Shown here one piece after another: positions 56,926 through 64,000 of a stretch of DNA of 64,000 nt (within the stretch, counting starts at the first letter, position 1; every line of letters starts with the position of its first letter). Below the pieces are notes generated by a model. It had not been told where the DNA came from. It saw nothing but the letters and a program-made list of their open reading frames with translations, and made no database searches. The position numbers and the translations under genes are program-made. Origin of the DNA: a virus; the IMG/VR virus record IMGVR_UViG_3300017917_003053, positions 1 to 64,000 of that record, one strand, 5' to 3'.

Positions 56926-57166
56926 TATTCTTGTGTGGTGTGTATACGGTTTATTTGTCGGATCTATTGCTAAAAGCATAGTACCCGGTGAAGAAAATTT
57001 CGGCTTTGTTAAAACCGTAGCGTTGGGAGTTGCCGGTTCATATATGGGCGGTGCAATATTGTATCTTTTAGGACAATACAATGCTGTATCACCAGCGGGT
57101 ATAATAATGGGCATAGCCGGTGGTATCATAACGCTCATTTTGTACAATAAGCTCACAACAAAGTAG
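56918..57166 (+). CDS. GlsB/YeaQ/YmgE (transglycosylase-associated) family protein
   Basis: An 82-residue, three-segment membrane protein with the family pattern: G-L-F-V-G-S-I-A-K-S-I-V-P-G-E, then GFVKTVALGVAGSYMGG and a C-terminal GIIMGIAGGIITLI. The family is a small membrane protein group of uncertain function, often stress induced. It may affect the envelope in late infection. It ends just before the dCMP deaminase promoter. Confidence 0.75.
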   Translation: MFNILVWCVYGLFVGSIAKSIVPGEENFGFVKTVALGVAGSYMGGAILYLLGQYNAVSPAGIIMGIAGGIITLILYNKLTTK

Positions 57167-57168
57167 TC

Positions 57169-57196
57169 TTGACTTAGACACAGACACCACTATAAT
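57169..57196 (+). promoter_or_regulatory. Sigma70-type promoter for the dCMP deaminase-NrdJ unit
   Basis: TTGACT at 57169-57174 and consensus TATAAT at 57191-57196, 16-base spacer without the CCGATA element. The ATG follows 7 bases after the -10 box, so the leader is very short; translation may be leaderless or start from an upstream transcript. Confidence 0.65.
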
Positions 57197-57202
57197 AATT
57201 CC

Positions 57203-57670
57203 ATGCGACCAACATGGACTGACTACTTCTTAGGACTTGCTAAAGTGGCTTCTCAAAGGAGCCATGATATACATACTCAACATGGTTGTGTGATCACTGA
57301 TCAATACAATCATATTTTGGGCATGGGATATAATGGATTTCCAAAAGGTTTAGATGATGCTGTATTGCCATTAACTAGGCCGGAAAAATATAAGTGGATG
57401 ATACATGCTGAACGAAATGCTTTATCCAATTGTATTGTTCGTCCAGAAAATGGTATAGCATATGTCACTGGTCAATGCTGTAACGATTGTATAATGGCCT
57501 TATGGCAAGAAGGAATTCGCAAAGTGGTCATGAGCAATAGTCACGGCACACATCAATTTGATGAAGAGGCACAAAAATTATTTGACACCTTTATTAATCT
57601 TAGTGGCCTAAAAATAGAAAGAGTAACACCAAATCTTAGTTGGCTGAAAGAGTTGTGTGGTGTATTATGA
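57203..57670 (+). CDS. Deoxycytidylate (dCMP) deaminase
   Basis: A 155-residue zinc enzyme: HTQHGCVITD, GYNGFPKG (typical for dCMP deaminases), HAERNAL (zinc His and catalytic Glu) and CCNDCIMAL with the two zinc cysteines. Only the residue before the first Cys differs from the usual Pro. It makes dUMP, the substrate for ThyX. It begins a unit with NrdJ downstream. Confidence 0.9.
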   Translation: MRPTWTDYFLGLAKVASQRSHDIHTQHGCVITDQYNHILGMGYNGFPKGLDDAVLPLTRPEKYKWMIHAERNALSNCIVRPENGIAYVTGQCCNDCIMALWQEGIRKVVMSNSHGTHQFDEEAQKLFDTFINLSGLKIERVTPNLSWLKELCGVL

Positions 57671-57825
57671 GATTAGAAAAGGTAATGTTTTATATTTTAT
57701 GTTTGATTTTTTTCTATAATGGTATTACTGAAAATATAACAATGATAGAACGCTCTTTTAAAGGAATAGTAATACTCGGCTTTATAAACGTATTCAACGA
57801 TCTTGATAAATTAAATAGGAGATAG
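57667..57825 (+). CDS. Small membrane protein
   Basis: A 52-residue protein with hydrophobic helices (about residues 5-20 and 32-43). It is ATGA-coupled to the deaminase gene; the longer frame from 57640 is disfavoured. Function unknown. Confidence 0.5.
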   Translation: MRLEKVMFYILCLIFFYNGITENITMIERSFKGIVILGFINVFNDLDKLNRR

Positions 57826-57826
57826 T

Positions 57827-60022
57827 ATGTCGGCACTTCAAGAACTTCAAAATTATACATTTGTTAGTAAATATGCTCGTTGGTTAGAAGATAAAAATCG
57901 CAGAGAAACATGGAAGGAAGCGGTTGATCGTGTGCGTAATATGATGCATACAAAATATGCTGATTTCGGAATTTCCGAAGAAATTGATTGGGCATACGAT
58001 ATAATGTATAAAAAGAAGGTGCTTGGTAGTCAGAGAGCATTACAATTTGGAGGTGAGCCGATTTTAAAACGTCATGCCAAAATTTACAACTGCACAAGTT
58101 CATACTGTGATAGACTTCGTTTCTTTCAAGAATGTTTTTGGTTACTATTGTGTGGTAGTGGCACAGGATTTAGTGTTCAAAAGCACCACGTTGCTAAATT
58201 GCCAACATTAGAACACGAAGTAGATGAAAACGCAGTTGGCGTTAAATATGTAATAGAAGATAGTATCGAAGGATGGGCTGATGCTCTAGGCGTTCTTCTT
58301 AGTAGCTATTTTAGTAAGCCTGTTGAAGAATTTAAAATGTATAAGAATAGTTATGTAGTATTTGACTATTCACAGATTCGTGCCAAAGGTACATCATTAA
58401 GTTCTGGCGTTGGTAAAGCCCCAGGGTTTGAACCACTACAAAATGGTCTAGAAAAAATAAGAGCACTATTAGATCGTTGCATCGCTAATGGACAAAAGAA
58501 ACTTCGTCCTATTGACGCTTACGATATTGTTATGCACAGTAGCGATGCTGTTCTTAGCGGCGGTGTCCGTAGAAGTGCTTCATTAGCATTATTCAGTCCA
58601 GACGATGAAGAAATGGCCAGAGCAAAAACTGGTAATTGGTACATTGAAAATCCACAAAGAGCAAGAAGCAATAACTCAGCCTTACTGCTAAAAGAAGAAA
58701 CCACTTTTGAAGAATTCCAAACACTAATGGAAAGTGTGAAAGAATTCGGAGAGCCAGGATTTATCTGGAGTGAATCTACAGAGATGATTTTTAATCCTTG
58801 CGTAGAAATAGGCATGTGGCCTGTTGACGAAGAAAGCGGAAAGAGTGGATGGCAAGGATGTAATCTTTCTACAATTAATTGTTCAAGTGTAGAAGATGAA
58901 GATGATTTCTTTGAAAGATGTCGTGCTGCTGCTATTATCGGTACATTACAGGCTGGTTTTACCAAGTTAGATTATTTAGGTGAAATTAGTCAAAAGATCT
59001 TTGAAAGAGAAGCCCTATTAGGAGTATCGTTAACTGGTACTATGGAAAAGCATGATCTAGTATTAACAGAAAAAGTACTTACCAAGGGTGCTAAAATTGC
59101 TGTTGAAACTAATAAAGAGATTGCCAAAAAGATCCAGATCAATCAGGCTGCTAGAGTGACTTGCTTAAAGCCAGAGGGTACTAGTAGTAGTATGCTTGGT
59201 ACAAGTTCGGGTATTCACCCGCATCACGCCAAACGATACATACGCCATGTACAGGCCAATGTTTTAGAAGCACCATACCAACACTTTAAGAAATATAACC
59301 CACAGGCTTGTGACAAGTCAGCATGGTCAGCCAACAATACTGATGAGATTATTAAGTTCCCAATAGAAGTACCAGACGGTGCTAAACTTAAGAATCAATT
59401 ACCAGCAGTAGAAATGTTGGCAGTAGTAAAAGAAACCCAAAAGAATTGGGTAAATTCTGGTAAAAATAGAGCATTATGTACTCAAGATTATCTTAGCCAT
59501 AATGTTAGCAATACTGTCACAGTTAAACCTGATGAATGGGATGATGTCACAAAGTATATCTATACTAATAGAAAATATTTTGCTGGTATTAGTCTTATTC
59601 CACAAAGCGGAGACAAAGACTATCCACAAGCACCATTCACCACAGTTTATACTAGTCGTGAAATTGTTAAGGAATACGGAGATGCCGCCTTGTGGTGCTC
59701 TGGATTAATTGAACTAGCATTAAATGCTTTTGATAATAATCTATGGGCTGCTTGTGACTATGTAACATTAAATCAAGCAAATAAAGAAGATCCAGAACCC
59801 AAATTAATATTTGTTACCAAAATGAAAAATTTTGCTGGTAAATATTTTGATGGGGATACCAAAAGGCTAACATACTGTATGAAGGATGTTCATAACTGGA
59901 AGTTATACTGTGATTTATTCGGTAGTTTCAAAAAGGTTGATTATACACAACTATCTGAGACTGAGGACAATACGGTTGGTATAGAGGAAATTAGTTGTGC
60001 TGGTGGCGCTTGTCTAATTTAA
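57827..60022 (+). CDS. nrdJ: Class II (B12-dependent) ribonucleotide reductase
   Basis: A 731-residue enzyme of the adenosylcobalamin-dependent class: YNCTSSYC (N-terminal redox Cys), LSGGVRRSASLALF, NPCVEIG (active-site Cys in the NPCxE block), CLKPEGTSSSMLGTSSGIHPHH (KPEGT loop), and a CAGGAC C-terminal thiol pair. Length and layout match the monomeric Lactobacillus-type enzyme (about 740 residues). It makes deoxynucleotides without oxygen and needs cobalamin from the host. The ATG follows a GGAGA site. Confidence 0.95.
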   Translation: MSALQELQNYTFVSKYARWLEDKNRRETWKEAVDRVRNMMHTKYADFGISEEIDWAYDIMYKKKVLGSQRALQFGGEPILKRHAKIYNCTSSYCDRLRFFQECFWLLLCGSGTGFSVQKHHVAKLPTLEHEVDENAVGVKYVIEDSIEGWADALGVLLSSYFSKPVEEFKMYKNSYVVFDYSQIRAKGTSLSSGVGKAPGFEPLQNGLEKIRALLDRCIANGQKKLRPIDAYDIVMHSSDAVLSGGVRRSASLALFSPDDEEMARAKTGNWYIENPQRARSNNSALLLKEETTFEEFQTLMESVKEFGEPGFIWSESTEMIFNPCVEIGMWPVDEESGKSGWQGCNLSTINCSSVEDEDDFFERCRAAAIIGTLQAGFTKLDYLGEISQKIFEREALLGVSLTGTMEKHDLVLTEKVLTKGAKIAVETNKEIAKKIQINQAARVTCLKPEGTSSSMLGTSSGIHPHHAKRYIRHVQANVLEAPYQHFKKYNPQACDKSAWSANNTDEIIKFPIEVPDGAKLKNQLPAVEMLAVVKETQKNWVNSGKNRALCTQDYLSHNVSNTVTVKPDEWDDVTKYIYTNRKYFAGISLIPQSGDKDYPQAPFTTVYTSREIVKEYGDAALWCSGLIELALNAFDNNLWAACDYVTLNQANKEDPEPKLIFVTKMKNFAGKYFDGDTKRLTYCMKDVHNWKLYCDLFGSFKKVDYTQLSETEDNTVGIEEISCAGGACLI

Positions 60023-60044
60023 CTCTATAGTCAAAGGGTAACCA

Positions 60045-60782
60045 TTGAGAAAAAATACTAAAGGCAAAAAGAAAAAAGTTTTAGATGCTACTAATGATTT
60101 ACAACAGCCTCAAAATACGGGCCATGCTTATAGAAATAGACTGAAACCTCGTACAGACAATCAAAAAGAATACATTAGAACCATAGCAGAAAACACAATT
60201 ACTTTTTGTCAGGGTTTAGCTGGAAGCGGTAAAACACATATTGCTATAGGTATGGCTTTAGAATACCTTTTGGAAAACAAAGTTAAAAAAATTATTATCA
60301 CCAGACCTGTTTTAGAGGCTGGCGAAAAAATTGGATACTTGCCAGGAACAGCAGAAGAAAAACTTCATCCATATTTATTACCTATATTAGATGAAATTAA
60401 TCATTTTATTAGTCAGGCTCATTATGCTAGTCTAAAACTTGCAAATAAGATAGAAGTTGTTCCTTTAGGTTTAATGAGAGGACGAAATTTCCACAACTGT
60501 TTTATTGTTGCTGACGAATGTCAAAATGCTACATATGAACAATTGAAAATGCTCTTGACACGCACAGGTAATGATAGTAAAATGGTATTAACCGGAGATG
60601 CTGGCCAGAGCGATTTGCACAGACATATCAGGGGCGGTTTTACTGATATGATTGGTGCTCTTTCTAATGTGGAAGGCATAGGTATTTCCGAATTGGAGCA
60701 CAAAGATATTGTGAGAAATCCAATCATAGTTAAAATATTAAGTCGTTTAGATTCTTACGAAAATGCAGCCACAAAACAGTAA
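60045..60782 (+). CDS. phoH: PhoH-family ATPase
   Basis: A 245-residue protein with the PhoH motor domain: Walker A FCQGLAGSGKTHIAIG, ITRPVLEAGEKIGYLPG, Walker B FIVADECQNATYEQL, MVLTGDAGQSD and the end GIGISELEHKDIVRNPI. PhoH proteins are RNA/DNA helicase-like ATPases widespread in phages; the role is not settled. The start is a TTG 10 bases after AAAGGGTAACC. There is no in-frame ATG close by. The next gene begins before its stop. Confidence 0.9.
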   Translation: MRKNTKGKKKKVLDATNDLQQPQNTGHAYRNRLKPRTDNQKEYIRTIAENTITFCQGLAGSGKTHIAIGMALEYLLENKVKKIIITRPVLEAGEKIGYLPGTAEEKLHPYLLPILDEINHFISQAHYASLKLANKIEVVPLGLMRGRNFHNCFIVADECQNATYEQLKMLLTRTGNDSKMVLTGDAGQSDLHRHIRGGFTDMIGALSNVEGIGISELEHKDIVRNPIIVKILSRLDSYENAATKQ

Positions 60783-61347
60783 ATGTCTAGTCTTAAATGC
60801 GGATTATACTCCATTAACCGTTATTGATTGGACAAAAGCTATTATATGGTCATTAAAATATAATGAAAATAAATCTGTAGGTATAGAGATCATTGATTTC
60901 TATAAACACGATTATATTTTAGGAGCCAACAATAAAAAATACCCTATACCAGCAGTAGCTAAAACAGCCAAATATTTTAGGATATCGAATTATAGAGTTA
61001 AATTCTCACGGAAAAACCTTTTCGTTAGAGATGATCACACATGTCAATATTGTGGAAAAATATATGATATCAAAGATTTAACATATGATCATGTAATTCC
61101 CAAATCTTTATGGTCTGATAGCCACGGAGCAACTCCAACAACTTGGACAAACATAGTGACATCATGCGTACATTGTAACAGAAAAAAGGGCAATAAGACC
61201 CCCAAACAAGCCAATATGCCATTAAAGAATCTTCCATGTGTACCACAGAAGCATTTCAAATACTTGCCAATCACCCATCACCTGCTTAAAATAAAAAGTA
61301 ACATACCGGATGAATGGTTAACTTACTTGCCAGAATCATATACATAA
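60763..61347 (+). CDS. HNH endonuclease
   Basis: A 194-residue protein. The C-terminal HNH core has CQYCGKIY (zinc), LTYDHVIPKSLW (His of HNH), TTWTNIVTSCVHCNRKKGNKTP (Asn, His and CxxC) and the second zinc pair. The N-terminal 90 residues resemble the accessory part of bacterial HNH family 5 proteins. It may be a homing or phage-encoded nicking enzyme. It overlaps phoH by 20 bases. Confidence 0.85.
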   Translation: MQPQNSKCLVLNADYTPLTVIDWTKAIIWSLKYNENKSVGIEIIDFYKHDYILGANNKKYPIPAVAKTAKYFRISNYRVKFSRKNLFVRDDHTCQYCGKIYDIKDLTYDHVIPKSLWSDSHGATPTTWTNIVTSCVHCNRKKGNKTPKQANMPLKNLPCVPQKHFKYLPITHHLLKIKSNIPDEWLTYLPESYT

Positions 61348-61700
61348 TGCCTACTTATTCATACCAATGTGAAGATTGTCATAAGTCTTTTGAGTTATTT
61401 TTTTATATCAAAGACTATGTTGCAAATCCTGCTTGTATTAAATGTGGTTCATCTCAAACTAATAGAGAATATGTCAAGGATGTAGCTACACAAGCATCGT
61501 CAGTCAGAAAATCTGATAGTGAGTTAAAAACTCTAGGAGATTTAGCTAATAGAAATAGAGATAGATTGTCTGATGATCATAAGCAAGAATTATACAAAAA
61601 ACATAACGATTACAAAGAAGCCGAATCGGACAAACCCTTACCAAAGGGTATGAGCAGAATGAAGAAACGACAAGGGAAAATTAAATGGACAGAATCTTAA
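61347..61700 (+). CDS. FmdB-type zinc-ribbon protein
   Basis: A 117-residue protein whose first 40 residues (MPTYSYQCEDCHKSFELFF, then PACIKCGS) match the FmdB/CxxC_CxxC_SSSS-type zinc ribbon. The rest is basic, Asp/Lys-rich and low in hydrophobics. FmdB-type domains have a putative regulatory role. ATG 61347 overlaps the HNH stop; the frame from 61314 is less likely. Confidence 0.75.
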   Translation: MPTYSYQCEDCHKSFELFFYIKDYVANPACIKCGSSQTNREYVKDVATQASSVRKSDSELKTLGDLANRNRDRLSDDHKQELYKKHNDYKEAESDKPLPKGMSRMKKRQGKIKWTES

Positions 61701-62113
61701 CAGACTCGATTGCTCAAGATCTAATTACTTCAGTTATTTCTATAGAAGATTTGATGACGTATTTTCAATTAAGAGAAAAGGTCATAGAAGCAGAAAAACT
61801 ATTAGCAGCAAAAGAGTATGAAGTAAACAAATCTCTATATGAGCCAAATAATGAGCAATATTCTGGCCCAGTGCCATATACTGTAAAGATTAATATCACT
61901 ACAGATATTTTACAAGCTCATAATGATAAATATAAGGAACCAAGACTAGTAGAAAAAATTAACAAAGATTATATTATTGATTTTATAACAGAAGATTATT
62001 CTAAATTAATAGATGAATTTTATGCTTCTATACAAAAAACATTAGAACAAGCGTGTGCCAAAATTTTCCAAAAGGAGGAAGTGAAAGATGGGAATATACA
62101 ATCCGAAGCCTGA
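61685..62113 (+). CDS. Hypothetical protein
   Basis: A 142-residue helical acidic protein of unknown function. Residues 15-50 look coiled. It overlaps the previous gene and the next by about 16-26 bases. Confidence 0.6.
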   Translation: MDRILTDSIAQDLITSVISIEDLMTYFQLREKVIEAEKLLAAKEYEVNKSLYEPNNEQYSGPVPYTVKINITTDILQAHNDKYKEPRLVEKINKDYIIDFITEDYSKLIDEFYASIQKTLEQACAKIFQKEEVKDGNIQSEA

Positions 62114-62459
62114 AGAAGATCAGTCCAGAACAGTTTATGCGTATACGATACTAGGCAAACAACAATCGTTTGACCAGGATAATAATCCTCTAGTATCAGA
62201 AGAATCAAAAGATGCACTAGCCAAGAAGATCGAATATGCCGACAGAGCACGATATTTTATTAAGGTTGGTGCTCATGGTAAGATTTATAATCCAATTGGT
62301 ATATTTTCAGAAGGACGAGGAAACAACTTCTCTAAAAGAACAGGAAAGCCAGAATGGGATTTTACAGAAGTAAACCAAAAGATATTTGATATGTATTTAT
62401 CTTTTCTAAGAACAAAAAACGTAGCACATCTCAATATTGCAGAAAGAGAACTCCGATGA
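62088..62459 (+). CDS. Conserved-type phage protein
   Basis: A 123-residue protein with a PRxEED-like N-terminus and RARYFIKVGAHGKIYNPIG (residues 50-70), a sequence I associate with uncharacterised proteins of large phages near recombination genes. An AAAGGAGGAA site gives strong initiation. Function unknown. Confidence 0.65.
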   Translation: MGIYNPKPEEDQSRTVYAYTILGKQQSFDQDNNPLVSEESKDALAKKIEYADRARYFIKVGAHGKIYNPIGIFSEGRGNNFSKRTGKPEWDFTEVNQKIFDMYLSFLRTKNVAHLNIAERELR

Positions 62460-62782
62460 AATTAAATAAAACCCAATCTTATGCTATACAGTATCTATTA
62501 TCTCAAAATAAGACAGCAATAGATATTTCTACTGAACTTAAGATACCTTTAGCGAATGTAGAAAAGTTTATAGAAAAGAATAAGCCAGCGGCGGTAGAGA
62601 ATGCTGTTCCTACTACAACCTCTAAAGTAACAGCAAGCGATTTAATGATCAGGCATACTAGAGACAAAAAGACTAATAGTGTTGCTATTATGACCAAGGA
62701 GGCTTCGGAACTGTCCGACGCTGCCAGAGCAACCTATGTTAAGAAAACAGACTCAAATCATATTTACAAGCCTAGACCCTGA
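62456..62782 (+). CDS. Helix-turn-helix-like small protein
   Basis: A 108-residue protein; residues 6-36 (QSYAIQYLLSQNKTAIDIST, then LKIPLANVEKFIEKN) have the helix-turn-helix spacing of small DNA-binding regulators. The tail is Thr/Ala-rich with LMIRHTRDKKTNSVAIM, a short motif I know from phage proteins. ATGA-coupled to the gene before. Confidence 0.6.
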   Translation: MKLNKTQSYAIQYLLSQNKTAIDISTELKIPLANVEKFIEKNKPAAVENAVPTTTSKVTASDLMIRHTRDKKTNSVAIMTKEASELSDAARATYVKKTDSNHIYKPRP

Positions 62783-62787
62783 TATAG

Positions 62788-63207
62788 ATGCAAAAATATC
62801 TATCTAAGTATTCAAACGGCAAGAGTGTATCTGCTGCTCAATATATTACAGAGATAATATGCGAGCATCTGGCCCTCAAGGATAAAAAAGATTTACATTA
62901 TAAGTTTTGGCTGAATAAAGAATGGTCTAAATTTTATAGATCACAAATTTTTACTGCCAATAAGTTGCTTAAAACGTATCATCCTAAAGCGATTATCAAT
63001 GCTTTGAAAACAACGAAGGCTCAAAAAATTTATTCGTTGAGGGCACCACACCTACTTGCTATAATACAACAAGAACAAACCAAATTGGATCAACAGACTA
63101 CTGAGCAAACTCAAGACATCAAAAGAGTTTCCAACTCTAGTGGTGAAAAACACATCAAATCAAAGAACATATTAGATCTTATAAAGGAAATAGATAATGA
63201 GCACTAA
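62788..63207 (+). CDS. Hypothetical helical protein
   Basis: A 139-residue basic helical protein of unknown function. It is 5 bases after the previous stop and overlaps the RecA-like gene by 11 bases, so it may assist recombination, for example as a loader or mediator. This is inference. Confidence 0.6.
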   Translation: MQKYLSKYSNGKSVSAAQYITEIICEHLALKDKKDLHYKFWLNKEWSKFYRSQIFTANKLLKTYHPKAIINALKTTKAQKIYSLRAPHLLAIIQQEQTKLDQQTTEQTQDIKRVSNSSGEKHIKSKNILDLIKEIDNEH

Positions 63208-64000
63208 ATTAAAAGATAGCGTAACTAAAGATTTTGGAGCAAATATTATACTTAGTGCGGCGTCGGTTGTAGATAAAAAATCTATTATCATTCCGGTAAG
63301 TCCATCTTTAGATATGGTTCTTGGAGGAGGTATTCCAGAGGGAAGTTTTGTTGTTTTAACTGGCCAGCCAAAATGCGGAAAGACCACAACTAGTTTAGCA
63401 TTTGCAGCAACCGCACAAAGACCAGAATACGGATCAGACTCTTTTGCTGATGGCAGAAATGTGTACTACCTAAATATTGAAGGTAGATTGAAGAAGAGAG
63501 ACTTAGAAGGTATCCCAGGATTAAATCTAGAAAAATTCCAGGTTATTGGATCTCAAACAGGTAAAATCCTTCATGCGGAAGAATATTTGCAAATAGCAGA
63601 AAGAATTATTAATCAAGAGCCAGGAAGCGTACTTATCATAGACTCCTACTCTGCATTATGTACAGAAGCAGAGATTACAACTGATATGGATAAAATGCAA
63701 AGAGCAGATGGAGCTAAACTATTAGCTAAATTTTGTCGCAAGGTTGCTAACGTTATTCCTGTAAACAAAAATGTTGTCATAGGTATTACTCACCTTATGG
63801 GGAACCCCACAGGATACGGAGCAGAATTTAAGGAAAAGAGTGGACAGGCTATTGCTTATCAGACAGACATTAAACTAAGAGCAAAAACTTTCAAGCCTTG
63901 GCTATTAGGAACCGATAATACCCAGATCGGACAAGAAGTAGAATGGCAAGTTATATGTTCAGCATTGAGTCCTCCGGGTGGTGTTATTACATCCTACTTA
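63197..64000 (+). CDS. RecA/UvsX-like recombinase, 3' end outside the window
   Basis: The first 268 residues of a RecA-fold recombinase; the frame is open to the window end. Walker A is GQPKCGKTT (about residues 56-64), Walker B LIIDSYSAL (near 150), and GIGGGIPEG-type start LDMVLGGGIPEGSFVVLTG. Later ITHLMGNPTGYG with KSGQAIAY fits the L1/L2 DNA-binding loops of UvsX-type proteins. It catalyses strand exchange in phage recombination. Confidence 0.88.
   Translation, partial: MSTKLKDSVTKDFGANIILSAASVVDKKSIIIPVSPSLDMVLGGGIPEGSFVVLTGQPKCGKTTTSLAFAATAQRPEYGSDSFADGRNVYYLNIEGRLKKRDLEGIPGLNLEKFQVIGSQTGKILHAEEYLQIAERIINQEPGSVLIIDSYSALCTEAEITTDMDKMQRADGAKLLAKFCRKVANVIPVNKNVVIGITHLMGNPTGYGAEFKEKSGQAIAYQTDIKLRAKTFKPWLLGTDNTQIGQEVEWQVICSALSPPGGVITSYL

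Noticed and set aside
60554-60582. Promoter-like TTGACA inside phoH
   Set aside because: No clear -10 box at a proper distance, no gene start downstream nearby, and it lies in the conserved ATPase domain.
1-64000. CRISPR arrays, insertion sequences, integrase or attachment sites
   Set aside because: No regularly spaced repeats, transposase motifs or integrase genes were seen.

Overview
The window is a stretch of a large double-stranded DNA phage genome. It is AT-rich, every gene I accept is on the + strand, coding density is very high, and most neighbouring genes overlap by ATGA or TAATG or lie a few bases apart. Hallmarks are the rIIA/rIIB pair, a RecA/UvsX-like recombinase, an endonuclease VII-type nuclease, a small region-4 sigma factor, PhoH, a phage-borne tmRNA and tRNAs. 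Terminase, portal, major tail and DNA polymerase genes are not here, so this is part of a bigger (probably jumbo-class) genome. The host cannot be named. It should use Shine-Dalgarno initiation and sigma70-like promoters, because strong GGAG sites and TTGACA/TATACT boxes are abundant.

Bases 1-15,000 hold about 55 very small genes, mostly of unknown function, with an ASCH-domain protein, a metallophosphoesterase, a HExxH metallopeptidase-like protein and ThyX among them. From 1.6 to 29 kb they are cut into short transcription units by sigma70-type promoters. Twelve of these carry the same extra element, (G)CCGATA, in the spacer between the -35 and -10 boxes. Bases 15,500-28,800 mix repair functions (UV-damage endonuclease, ATP-dependent DNA ligase, HhH-GPD-like protein, endonuclease VII) with glycosyltransferases, a deaminase-fold protein, two tRNAs and a complete tmRNA whose tag reads GETQLALAA.

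Bases 28,800-36,700 hold rIIA, rIIB, an AEP/RepB-type primase, RuvB and an actin-like ATPase preceded by a small membrane protein. Bases 36,700-46,700 are an accessory block: a secreted trypsin-like protease, a macro domain, a nucleoside 2-deoxyribosyltransferase-like protein, a SET domain, a run of glycosyltransferase-like proteins with a HAD/nucleotidyltransferase fusion and a cupin, FkbM methyltransferase and GMP reductase.

Bases 46,700-57,200 look like late genes: a ferritin-like protein, the sigma factor, a ClpP-like protease, a small abundant-type protein followed by an intrinsic terminator, then membrane proteins and a papain-like protease that may form a lysis or virion module. Bases 57,200-64,000 return to nucleotide and DNA metabolism: dCMP deaminase, B12-dependent ribonucleotide reductase (NrdJ), PhoH, an HNH nuclease and the 5' part of the RecA/UvsX-like gene, which runs off the window.

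Taken together, the phage appears to remodel deoxynucleotide pools (ThyX, NrdJ, dCMP deaminase, GMP reductase, NDT-like), repair and recombine its own DNA, rescue ribosomes with its own tmRNA, and build or transfer sugars. All functions are read from motifs by eye; no database search was run.
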